DNA from: CAKSIN01 sp964423705
GTDB taxonomy: Bacteria > Bacillota > Clostridia > UMGS1810
NCBI GenBank assembly: GCA_964423705.1
Contig: CAYRGA010000081.1
Coordinates: 1-8,587, forward strand
DNA length: 8,587 nt
Direction: 5' to 3'
A program made the translations under genes and the position numbers. The notes below the pieces were generated by a model, which saw only the letters and a program-made list of their open reading frames with translations, was not told the DNA's origin and made no database searches. Positions 1 to 5,880 of the stretch are shown here, piece by piece; within the stretch, counting starts at the first letter, position 1; the number at the start of each line of letters is the position of its first letter.

Positions 1-14
1 TTGTTGATTATATA

Positions 15-60
15 TAAAAGAAAAAACCGCATAATTGAATTTTTGTTCAACTATGCGGTT
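15..60 (-). terminator. Intrinsic terminator of the greA operon
   Basis: The arms at 25-39 and 46-60 pair on the minus strand as 9 bp, one mismatch, then 5 bp, around a short A/T-rich loop. On that strand the hairpin is followed by a T-rich run (complement of 16-24). It lies about 48 bp past the greA stop codon and fits a rho-independent end for the minus-strand operon. Confidence 0.85.
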
Positions 61-107
61 GGTGTATATATGCTATATTAAATGGGCGAAAAACGTCGAA
101 TAAACTT

Positions 108-608
108 TTAATACGGAGCAATATCGCCCGGCTCGTCATCGGGAGATTTGGTGACTTTTTTAATCTTAACATCATAGTTTCCGTCAGGTGAATTAACCGT
201 CACGGTCTGACCTTCAAATTTCCCGAATATAGCCGAACCGAATGGTGAGCTTTTGCTTATCAAACCTTTTGAAGCATCGTTTCTTACAGTGGTTACAATG
301 CGCACCGTCATGTCAAGCTCCATGTCGGGGATATAACATTCCACTATGTCATTAATTCCGATACTTCCGTCGTCGGAACTTTCATCTATAATTTTTGCCG
401 TACGAATCATATTGTTCAAGTATCTTATGCGGCTTTCGTTACGATTTTTATTCTTTTTTGCCTCTTTATACTCGAAATTTTCACTTAAATCGCCGAATTC
501 CCGTGTTCGTTTAACTTCTTCTATAAGCTTCGGACGCATGGTGAGAATACGGTATTCGATTTCCTCTTTCATTTTTTTGATATCCGCTGAAGTCAGTTCG
601 TCATGCAT
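108..608 (-). CDS. greA: GreA-family transcription elongation factor
   Basis: A 166-residue protein with both GreA domains. Residues 1-75 form the charged N-terminal coiled coil and carry the tip motif GDLSENFEY (39-47); D40 and E43 match the acidic pair that coordinates Mg2+ in the RNA polymerase secondary channel. Residues about 85-155 form the FKBP-like C-terminal domain, with the signature SPFGSAIFGK (121-130). GreA rescues backtracked RNA polymerase by stimulating cleavage of the transcript 3' end. The start is supported by GAGG 7 nt upstream. It lies 16 nt after the zinc-ribbon gene, so the two are very probably co-transcribed and under the S24 repressor further upstream. Length is close to the usual 155-160 residues. 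It may be a second, conditionally expressed paralogue rather than the housekeeping copy; that is inference, because the rest of the genome is not visible. Confidence 0.9.
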   Translation of the reverse strand: MHDELTSADIKKMKEEIEYRILTMRPKLIEEVKRTREFGDLSENFEYKEAKKNKNRNESRIRYLNNMIRTAKIIDESSDDGSIGINDIVECYIPDMELDMTVRIVTTVRNDASKGLISKSSPFGSAIFGKFEGQTVTVNSPDGNYDVKIKKVTKSPDDEPGDIAPY

Positions 609-624
609 TGTGCAACCTCGTCTG

Positions 625-957
625 TTATAATTGATATTTGCTCACGTACTGTCCGTAGCTCATTCCCATGCTGCGGCATAAAACGGCAATCTGGCTGAGT
701 TTATACTGCGGTTCGCGCATCGGCTTTCGCTTTGCGTATGGTTTGTTTGCTATTATCCTACATTCACTGCAGCAGTATTTTCTGGTCCTGTCGGATTCAA
801 ATTCCTTTCCGCACCAGGCACATTTGAATATATCCTGCCTTTGGTGTACAGCTTCATAATTCGCTTTTCTTCTGCATTTTGGCGAACAATATTTCTGTGC
901 GTTTTTTGCAGTTTTAAATTCTTGTCCGCAAGCCGGACAGATGAGCTTCCTTTCCAT
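625..957 (-). CDS. Double zinc-ribbon protein
   Basis: A 110-residue protein with two treble-clef or ribbon-like cysteine modules. The first has C7, C10, C24 and C28 (CPACG ... YCSPKC); the second has C46, C49, C62 and C66 (CAWCG ... YCCSEC). Both follow CxxC-N12/13-CxxxC and each could bind one Zn2+. A basic segment (about 67-82) leads to a short C-terminal helix ending MGMSYGQYVSKYQL. The architecture suggests binding to nucleic acid or to another protein, but I recognise no named family with a proven function. GAGG lies 9 nt before the ATG. The gene sits between a small hydrophobic ORF (27 nt upstream) and greA (16 nt downstream), which implies one transcript. It could be an accessory factor acting with GreA on RNA polymerase, or an old prophage-type gene; context alone does not decide. 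Confidence 0.8.
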   Translation of the reverse strand: MERKLICPACGQEFKTAKNAQKYCSPKCRRKANYEAVHQRQDIFKCAWCGKEFESDRTRKYCCSECRIIANKPYAKRKPMREPQYKLSQIAVLCRSMGMSYGQYVSKYQL

Positions 958-984
958 TGTACACTACCTCGCTCGATTTGTAAA

Positions 985-1089
985 CTAAAAAATCATATTT
1001 TCCAGTACTGAGCCTGTCAAAAGAAGAAACAGAGGAGTCAATACCTTTAAAAATGATGAAAAATCTATGCTTTTAATAATTTTATTCAT
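985..1089 (-). CDS. Putative small hydrophobic peptide, 34 aa
   Basis: A short ORF starts at ATG 1089 (MNKIIKSIDF...) with a hydrophobic stretch at residues about 14-28, long enough for one short membrane segment. A strong AGGGAG lies 11 nt upstream of this ATG, and 5 nt upstream of an in-frame GTG at 1095 that would add two residues. Extending the frame to an ATG at 1212 is unlikely because that codon lies in the -35 region of the operon promoter. It would be the first gene of the zinc-ribbon/greA operon, ending 27 nt before the next start. I recognise no family. It could be a leader peptide, a small membrane or toxin-like peptide, or chance coding in a leader. The ribosome binding site is the best evidence that it is translated. 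Confidence 0.45.
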   Translation of the reverse strand: MNKIIKSIDFSSFLKVLTPLFLLLTGSVLENMIF

Positions 1090-1180
1090 AATCACACATG
1101 CTCCCTTCAAATAAATAATATGTATAATTTTTTTCGACAAAAAAACAAATAAATTTATTGTTTTCGATTTCGACACATTT

Positions 1181-1209
1181 ATAATAACACCAAAAGTTGT
1201 CGTTGTCAA
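1181..1209 (-). promoter_or_regulatory. Sigma-A promoter of the peptide/zinc-ribbon/greA operon
   Basis: Read on the minus strand, TTGACA (1209-1204), a 17-nt spacer and TATTAT (1186-1181) give a near-consensus vegetative promoter. Transcription would start near 1174, leaving a leader of about 85 nt before the small ORF. TCRACACATTT boxes touch both its -35 element and its start site. Confidence 0.8.
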
Positions 1210-1248
1210 CACATTTTTTGAAAAAAATTAAAAAATTCAAAAAAAGTG

Positions 1249-1277
1249 TTGCTTTTGCGAAACATATGTGTTATTCT
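1249..1277 (+). promoter_or_regulatory. Promoter of the XRE/S24 repressor gene
   Basis: TTGCTT (1249-1254), a 17-nt spacer and TATTCT (1272-1277) form a good sigma-A promoter. Transcription would start near 1284, about 50 nt before the ATG at 1335. A box resembling the operator repeats overlaps the -35 and another lies in the leader, suggesting autoregulation. Confidence 0.65.
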
Positions 1278-1334
1278 ATTAATATAGAAAAGTTGATTTT
1301 ATCGACACATTTTTGAAAAGGAGATGGTTATCGC

Positions 1335-1976
1335 ATGTCTGAATTCGGTGATAGATTGAAAAGGGCACGTAAGGATAAGCACATTACGCAGGCAATGCTT
1401 ACCGATATTCTGCGTAATCAATATAATCTTAAGACAGACAGAGTTATGATAAGTAAATGGGAAACGGGTTTTCAGAAGCCTCAGGCGGATACTGTGGCGA
1501 TTATCGCACGTATATTAAGCGTTTCCACTGACTATCTTTTATATGGGTATGAAACGGTACCGTTTGAAGTCGGTTCTTCTACGTCGCAACAAATCAAAAA
1601 AATTCGTATGCTTGGCTCGATAGCGTGCGGCGTTCCGATTTTTTGCAATGAGGAATATGAGTACGTCATAGCGACGGGCGAAAATGCAAATGCCGATTTT
1701 TGCCTTACCGCAAGGGGTGACAGTATGATTAATGCGCGTATAGCCGACGGGGATATCGTATTTATTAAGCAGCAGAGCGTAGTCGATGACGGAGAGATAG
1801 CGGCTGTGGTAATAGGCGATGAAGCTACCTTAAAGAGGGTGTACAAAACTCCCGAGGGGCTTATGCTGGTGGCGGAGAATCCCGCATATCAGCCGATGTA
1901 TGTTTCGGGCGATGAGCTCAGTCAGACGTGGATACTCGGAAAAGCCATCGGATTCCAAAGTATGAGTTTGAATTAA
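1335..1976 (+). CDS. XRE/S24 self-cleaving repressor (LexA/CI-like)
   Basis: A 213-residue protein with two domains. Residues about 4-70 are an XRE-type helix-turn-helix (FGDRLKRARKDKHITQAML ... MISKWETG ... LSVSTDYLLYG). Residues about 88-208 are an S24/LexA-type peptidase domain. A probable self-cleavage site is Cys98-Gly99 (SIACGVP), the same dipeptide as in UmuD. The catalytic pair is Ser130 (RGDSM) and Lys167 (ATLKRVY), spaced as in the family. Members usually repress a divergent operon and are inactivated by autocleavage, often stimulated by RecA on single-stranded DNA after DNA damage. Here the divergent operon is the small peptide, zinc-ribbon and greA genes. The start is supported by AAAAGGAGA ending 10-11 nt upstream of the ATG. 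It is not LexA itself: the DNA-binding domain is XRE-type rather than winged helix. It could be a domesticated phage repressor, although no other phage genes are nearby. Confidence 0.88.
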   Translation: MSEFGDRLKRARKDKHITQAMLTDILRNQYNLKTDRVMISKWETGFQKPQADTVAIIARILSVSTDYLLYGYETVPFEVGSSTSQQIKKIRMLGSIACGVPIFCNEEYEYVIATGENANADFCLTARGDSMINARIADGDIVFIKQQSVVDDGEIAAVVIGDEATLKRVYKTPEGLMLVAENPAYQPMYVSGDELSQTWILGKAIGFQSMSLN

Positions 1977-2028
1977 TTCTCACCAAATATACGCTGCTTT
2001 TATGAAAGTTTTATGTGTAAAGCATAAA

Positions 2029-2057
2029 TTGACTTTTTATGCAATACATGGTATCAT
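2029..2057 (+). promoter_or_regulatory. Promoter upstream of the MATE gene
   Basis: TTGACT (2029-2034), a 17-nt spacer and TATCAT (2052-2057) make a good sigma-A promoter. The start site would fall near 2064, inside the left arm of the hairpin at 2058-2092. The promoter and the upstream gene's terminator are therefore nested. Confidence 0.65.
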
Positions 2058-2098
2058 AAATTTCGTCGGGCTAAAATCCGGCGAATTTTTTATTTTTA
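2058..2098 (+). terminator. Terminator of the S24 repressor gene
   Basis: AAATTTCGTCGG (2058-2069) pairs with CCGGCGAATTTT (2078-2089), with one mismatch and one G-U pair, around an 8-nt loop. TTTATTTTTAT follows. It lies 80 nt after the repressor stop codon and ends about 20 nt before the MATE start. It most simply ends repressor transcripts. A transcript starting near 2064 would contain only part of the left arm and could escape it. Confidence 0.75.
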
Positions 2099-2117
2099 TA
2101 TTGAAGGAGGACAATAT

Positions 2118-3470
2118 ATGGGAGAAATACGTGAAAATAAAATGGGGGTTATGGATGTAAACAAGCTTATAATCAATATATCGTTACCGATGATTGTGTC
2201 TATGCTTGTGCAGGCGTTGTATAATATAGTAGACAGTATATTTGTGGCTCAGATAAATGAAGATGCGCTTACAGCGGTATCACTAGCTTTTCCGTTTCAA
2301 AATCTTATGATTGCATTCGGAACAGGAACGGGCGTGGGTATAAATTCGCTTTTGTCACGTTATCTCGGCGAGAAAAACTACAAGTATTCCGATAAGACCG
2401 CTAATATAGCAGTTTTTCTTAATTTTATGAATTTCTTGGTTTTTGCGTTATTGGGATTTTTCTTTTCAAAGATTTATTTCGGAATGCAGACGGATTCTGC
2501 CAAAATTGTAGAATACGGTACAGTCTATCTCAGAATATGTACTTTGTTTTCATTCGGAATGTTCGGACAGCTTTGCTTTGAAAGACTTTTACAGTCCACC
2601 GGACGGACCGTGTGTACCATGTGCAGTCAGGGTATAGGCGCAGTTATAAATATTATTCTCGACCCGTGTATGATTTTCGGAATAGGACCGTTCCCGAAAA
2701 TGGGTATAGCAGGTGCCGCAGCGGCGACCGTTATAGGTCAGATAATTGCGATGCTTATTGCATTTGTATTGAATCATAAGCTCAATCATGAGATTAATCT
2801 TAAATTATCCGAGATGCGTCCGCAGGCAGATATAGTCAAGAAAATATATTCGGTAGCAGTTCCGTCTATTTTAATGGCGTCTATCGGTTCTGTTATGACC
2901 TTCTGCATGAATAAGATATTGATTGCATTTACATCTACAGCGGCGGCTGTGTTCGGTGTTTATTTTAAATTGCAGAGCTTCATATTTATGCCGGTATTCG
3001 GCTTGAATAACGGTATGGTTCCCATAATAGCGTATAATTTGGGTGCCAAGTATCCCGAAAGAATCAAGAAAACCATACATCTGTGCCGTATATATGCCAT
3101 GGCATTTATGGTTTTGGGCTTCTCTATATTCCAGACAGTTCCGGCTACGCTGCTTAAGATGTTCAAGGCATCGGAGCAGATGCTGACGATTGGTATTCCG
3201 GCACTTAGGACGATAAGCATAAGCTTTCTTTTGGCAGGTATCACAATCGTGTCAATATCTGTTTTCCAGGCAGTCGGAAAGGGTATGTATGCACTTTATA
3301 TTTCCGTAGCCAGACAGCTGTTTGTGCTCATACCGATAGCGTATCTTTTGTCGCTTACAGGCAACTTAAATGCCATTTGGTGGGCATTTCCGATTGCGGA
3401 ATGTGCTTCCTTGACAGTGTCATTAACTTTGATGCGTCAAGTGCGGAAAAATATATTTGATAAATTATAA
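2118..3470 (+). CDS. MATE-family multidrug/Na+ or H+ antiporter
   Basis: A 450-residue, very hydrophobic protein of the length and pattern of the 12-helix MATE exporters. The N-terminus has a short cytoplasmic segment then a first helix with the family pattern NISLPMIVSMLVQALYNIVD (residues about 16-35), followed by VDSIFVAQI (34-42) and a Gly-rich second helix. The sister half starts near residue 240 (SVAVPSILMASIGSVMT) and shows the same fold repeat. MATE proteins export cationic drugs, dyes or metabolites across the cytoplasmic membrane using a sodium or proton gradient; the substrate here cannot be told. AAGGAGG 7 nt before the ATG gives a strong start. It is a single-gene unit with its own promoter and terminator. 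Nothing shows a regulatory tie to the S24 repressor upstream, because no TCRACACATTT box is seen at its promoter. Confidence 0.92.
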   Translation: MGEIRENKMGVMDVNKLIINISLPMIVSMLVQALYNIVDSIFVAQINEDALTAVSLAFPFQNLMIAFGTGTGVGINSLLSRYLGEKNYKYSDKTANIAVFLNFMNFLVFALLGFFFSKIYFGMQTDSAKIVEYGTVYLRICTLFSFGMFGQLCFERLLQSTGRTVCTMCSQGIGAVINIILDPCMIFGIGPFPKMGIAGAAAATVIGQIIAMLIAFVLNHKLNHEINLKLSEMRPQADIVKKIYSVAVPSILMASIGSVMTFCMNKILIAFTSTAAAVFGVYFKLQSFIFMPVFGLNNGMVPIIAYNLGAKYPERIKKTIHLCRIYAMAFMVLGFSIFQTVPATLLKMFKASEQMLTIGIPALRTISISFLLAGITIVSISVFQAVGKGMYALYISVARQLFVLIPIAYLLSLTGNLNAIWWAFPIAECASLTVSLTLMRQVRKNIFDKL

Positions 3471-3501
3471 GCAAAAAGATTATTGATTTAATTTAAATAA
3501 T

Positions 3502-3545
3502 GATGTCCCGCTGTAAAACAGCTTGGGGCATCTTATTTTTATTTT
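3502..3545 (+). terminator. Terminator of the MATE gene
   Basis: GATGTCCCGCTGT (3502-3514) pairs with ACAGCTTGGGGCATC (3518-3532), with a 2-nt bulge and a wobble pair, and is followed by TTATTTTTATTTT. It lies about 30 nt past the MATE stop codon. Confidence 0.88.
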
Positions 3546-3558
3546 AAGCAAAAAATGT

Positions 3559-3587
3559 TTGATTATATCATCATATCGTGATATACT
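3559..3587 (+). promoter_or_regulatory. Promoter of the beta-lactamase-like membrane protein gene
   Basis: TTGATT (3559-3564), a 17-nt spacer and TATACT (3582-3587) make a good sigma-A promoter. The start site near 3594 lies downstream of the ATG at 3578, so that upstream in-frame codon cannot be used from this promoter. This supports translation from ATG 3620. Confidence 0.7.
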
Positions 3588-3619
3588 ATATACATAATCT
3601 AATAGTAAGGGGTATTGCC

Positions 3620-4738
3620 ATGAGATTTAACAGCAGTTCTCTATTTGTAAATACGGGCAGAAAGCCACTGTCCACCATGCAGAAAAGAAAGAATAATAAA
3701 AATAATATTTTTTTGGCGGTATGTGTAGTCATTATAGCAGTCTTATGTATTTTTGTGGGACTTATCGTACGAGTGTGGGTTAATTATGACGGCAACGATG
3801 AAAAGCCGGAAATAAAAACCACTGCCGTTGTACATGAAAAGAAAACGGAAACGAAGGAATCCGCCGAAAAGCCAAAGACCAATAAAGATACCGATACAAA
3901 AAAAGCGAAATCAACCGCTAAAAAAGAAAAAACCACCGAAAAAAAATCTTCGACGAAAAAAACTTCGGACAAAAAGACTTCAACAAAAAAGTCATCAACC
4001 AAAAAAGTAACTCCGAAATATCCTGTTGAAGGTACGGAAAATGCATATTCGAAAGCTGTTGATAAGCACTTTGAAAAGCTTAGCGGTACATATGCCTATG
4101 GAATTTATCTTATGGACGGCAGCTACAAGTATGTGAAAAATACCGATAAAATCAGCAATTCCGCTGCGCTCGGTGCGTTTTTGACGGAATATATATGTGC
4201 TAAAATTTATACGGGTGAATTTGATTATGATACAAATGTGGCAGGGCAAAGCGGAAACAGCCTGATAGATAAGCTTATACGTGAAGGCAGTGTGGATGCG
4301 GCGAATACATTGATAAATTATTTTACGCCCGAAAAGCTTAATGCATATATGAGTTCAAAGGGATATTCTTCGACGTACTTCGGCGGTGCTGTTTCCGATG
4401 GAAATCCGAACGGAAGCTATACGAGTATAAATGACGTTATCACACTTATGCAGAATTTTTATAATAAGAGCAAGCTGTTCCCATACAGCGACTTGTATAA
4501 ACGTATGAGACAGTGCCGGGTAAGTACCAGAACTCGAAATCTGCTTCCGTACGAAACGGCGGTAGCAAATGTATCGCTCTCAAATTCAAATGAGATGTTT
4601 GATGCGGCAATTATTCATGCGCCGAATGGCAATTATATGTTTGTCGCATTTGCCAATGGCTACAGCGATGATGGCTCGGCGGCAAATACCGCTATGGCAG
4701 GCGGCGCTAAAGCATTGTTTGATGCGCTTGGCAATTAA
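3620..4738 (+). CDS. Membrane-anchored beta-lactamase-like protein, catalytic motifs lost
   Basis: A 372-residue protein starting at ATG 3620, with AAGGGG 7 nt upstream. Layout: basic cytoplasmic tail (1-29); one membrane helix (about 30-54, FLAVCVVIIAVLCIFVG...); low-complexity Lys/Thr/Ser linker (about 62-131, repeats of the STKK and KKTS type); C-terminal domain (about 140-372). The domain resembles the class A beta-lactamase/transpeptidase fold: AYGIYLMDGS, then a helix starting NSAALGAFL, then DAANTLINYFTPEKLNAYM, and a final IIHAPNGNYMFVAFANG strand pair. The active-site motifs are missing: SxxK reads SAAL (181-184), SDN aligns with GSV (223-225), and KTG aligns with NVS (317-319). It is therefore probably not a working hydrolase but a binding or scaffold domain outside the membrane, perhaps touching peptidoglycan (inference). 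The basic linker could bind anionic wall polymers. Single-gene unit. Confidence 0.75.
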   Translation: MRFNSSSLFVNTGRKPLSTMQKRKNNKNNIFLAVCVVIIAVLCIFVGLIVRVWVNYDGNDEKPEIKTTAVVHEKKTETKESAEKPKTNKDTDTKKAKSTAKKEKTTEKKSSTKKTSDKKTSTKKSSTKKVTPKYPVEGTENAYSKAVDKHFEKLSGTYAYGIYLMDGSYKYVKNTDKISNSAALGAFLTEYICAKIYTGEFDYDTNVAGQSGNSLIDKLIREGSVDAANTLINYFTPEKLNAYMSSKGYSSTYFGGAVSDGNPNGSYTSINDVITLMQNFYNKSKLFPYSDLYKRMRQCRVSTRTRNLLPYETAVANVSLSNSNEMFDAAIIHAPNGNYMFVAFANGYSDDGSAANTAMAGGAKALFDALGN

Positions 4739-4754
4739 TAAAATTTTATAAATT

Positions 4755-4799
4755 AACAGACCGAAAACTAATTTTTTAGTGATTTCGGTCTGTTTTTTT
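4755..4799 (+). terminator. Terminator of the beta-lactamase-like gene
   Basis: AACAGACCGAAA (4755-4766) pairs perfectly with TTTCGGTCTGTT (4783-4794), with further ACTA/TAGT pairing inside, and is followed by a T run to 4799. It lies 17 nt after the stop codon. Confidence 0.92.
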
Positions 4800-4888
4800 A
4801 GCGATTTCTTGTTTCTATGTTATTGAGTATCTTTTTTCTTAAAATCATGGGTATTATCCGTTATAACGACGGTTTATTGTTTGGTGTA

Positions 4889-4897
4889 TGCTATAAT
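4889..4897 (+). promoter_or_regulatory. Extended -10 promoter of the recombinase relic
   Basis: TGCTATAAT (4889-4897) is a perfect extended -10 element (TGnTATAAT), about 60 nt before the ATG at 4960. There is no convincing -35. A perfect 10-bp palindrome, CGTTATAACG (4859-4868), lies just upstream and could be an operator. Confidence 0.5.
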
Positions 4898-4959
4898 GAA
4901 CATGCAATTAATGCGATAAGAATTGAAAATGTTTAAGCTGCTGAAGGGAGTCGTTTAAA

Positions 4960-5498
4960 ATGGAAATAATAACAAATGATTTGATTCAAAGATATAGGAT
5001 ATATTTGGTTGAGAAAGAAAAATCAAAGGCTACGGTAGAAAAATATATACGAGATGTTTTGGCATTTATGAATTGGCTTTGCGGAAGAAGAACAGAAAAA
5101 TCGCTTGTGTTGGAATATAAGGAAATGCTTTGCGACAAGTATGCCCCCGCAAGTGTGAACTCAATACTTTCATCGCTTAATTATTTCTTTGACTTTAATG
5201 AGTGGTTTAAGTGTCGGGTAAAGACTTTAAAAATTCAAAGACAATTATATGCAAAACAGGATAAGGAACTGACAAAAGCTGAATACGAAAGACTACTCAA
5301 GGTTGCAAAAGATAAGAAAAATGAAAAATTGTATCTTATTATGCAGACGATATGTTCAACCGGAATCCGAGTTGGAGAATTACCCTATATAACTTATGAA
5401 GCCGTACATTAGGGACAAGCACAAGTTAAGCTGAAAGGTAAAATTCGAGTTATATTTTTAAACAAAAACTTATGCCGATTGCTTAAAAAATATATGAA
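4960..5498 (+). pseudogene. Tyrosine recombinase/integrase, amber-interrupted and truncated
   Basis: The open part (150 codons) has the N-terminal core-binding domain of phage-type integrases (about residues 5-85, with TVEKYIRDVLAFMNWL) and the start of the catalytic domain (LTKAEYERLLKVA, 104-116). It includes the first catalytic arginine, R137, in STGIRVGEL. A TAG at 5410-5412 then stops translation. The same frame continues with family-like sequence, GQAQVKLKGKIRVIFLNK, to about codon 180, so the TAG is an internal nonsense mutation rather than the natural end. All later catalytic residues (H/K, R, H and Tyr) are absent because the sequence switches to an unrelated gene end near 5495. Family members are usually about 280-330 residues. 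AGGGAG lies 9 nt before the ATG and the promoter is intact, so a short DNA-binding fragment could still be made, but it cannot recombine DNA. Confidence 0.82.
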
Positions 5499-5719
5499 AC
5501 GGCAAGACATTTACAATCAAGCCGATAAATATCGAAAATGGCAATACTGTAATGCTTGCATTACACAATGACAACGGCTTTGTTGAAATGCAATCAGCCA
5601 TTTGTAGCGGCAATGACATATCCTTCACAAGCGACAAAGCATACACAACCGCAAAGGTTATGGTTTGGGACAATCTGGACGACATGACACCGATATGCGA
5701 TATTGAAATCGTAAAATAA
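5498..5719 (+). pseudogene. C-terminal remnant of a secreted/surface-type protein
   Basis: From about 5498 a frame shifted relative to the recombinase reads NGKTFTIKPINIENGNT, then VMLALHNDNGFVEMQSA, then ISFTSDKAYTTAKVMVWDNL, ending in CDIEIVK and TAA at 5717. The alternating beta-strand pattern and the AKVMVWDNLDDMTPIC ending resemble short C-terminal beta-rich modules that I associate with large secreted enzymes and surface proteins of gut Clostridia (recognition by pattern, not by search). It has no start codon or ribosome binding site of its own and no upstream part, so it is a fragment left by a deletion or rearrangement that joined it to the recombinase relic. Confidence 0.6.
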
Positions 5720-5783
5720 AATTAAAGCTATGAAAAAGCCTTCGCTTTGCTGAAAAGGTACCGAGCGATATTTTACAAATAAA

Positions 5784-5825
5784 AGCCGAGCTGCAAAAGT
5801 CAGATTTTTGCAGCTCGGCTCTTTT
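5784..5825. terminator. Bidirectional terminator
   Basis: AGCCGAGCTGCAAAA (5784-5798) pairs perfectly over 15 bp with TTTTGCAGCTCGGCT (5806-5820). T-rich tails follow on both strands: CTTTT after 5820 on +, and TTTTATTTG on the minus strand. It serves the converging surface-protein remnant (+) and the YgjV-like gene (minus, ending at 5881). Confidence 0.9.
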
Positions 5826-5880
5826 ATTACCCTGTTTTTTTCAAAATTTATTAGGATTATTTTATGATTTGCCACTTGGT

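Larger units (their letters stand above)
1170..1312. promoter_or_regulatory. Operator region: repeated TCRACACATTT boxes
   Basis: The 11-mer TCGACACATTT occurs exactly at 1170-1180 and 1302-1312. TCAACACATTT (one change) is at 1206-1216. A 9/11 match, GCAACACTTTT, lies on the minus strand at 1252-1242, over the -35 of the repressor promoter. The first box sits at the start site of the minus promoter, the second overlaps its -35, and the 1302 box is in the repressor 5' leader. A looser ATGTGT core lies at 1266-1271. Such placement is typical of operators for a repressor that controls itself and a divergent operon, so the S24 repressor encoded at 1335 is the likely ligand (inference). Confidence 0.6.

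Noticed and set aside
1258..1272. Possible Gram-positive SOS (LexA/DinR) box, GCGAAACATATGTGT
   Set aside because: It resembles CGAACatatGTTCG around an ACATATGT core, but the GAAC and GTTC arms are one base too far out and do not match symmetrically.
1335..1976. The S24 repressor as part of a prophage
   Set aside because: No integrase partner, replication, structural or lysis genes lie next to it. The recombinase relic at 4960 is separated by unrelated single-gene units.
3578..3619. Upstream in-frame ATG at 3578 as the start of the beta-lactamase-like protein
   Set aside because: It overlaps the -10 region of the predicted promoter and has no ribosome binding site, while ATG 3620 has AAGGGG at good spacing.
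3784..4002. Minus-strand open frame opposite the Lys-rich linker
   Set aside because: It is the Phe/Val/Ser-rich mirror of an A-rich repeat tract, with no ribosome binding site or family resemblance.
3828..4010. Short Lys/Arg-rich + strand frame inside the linker
   Set aside because: A shifted reading of the same A-rich low-complexity DNA; no start signals.
5410..5412. In-frame TAG codons here and at 7716 as signs of amber recoding (TAG read as an amino acid)
   Set aside because: Both occur only in genes with other damage (truncation or frameshifts), the expected residues differ, and the intact genes show no internal TAG.
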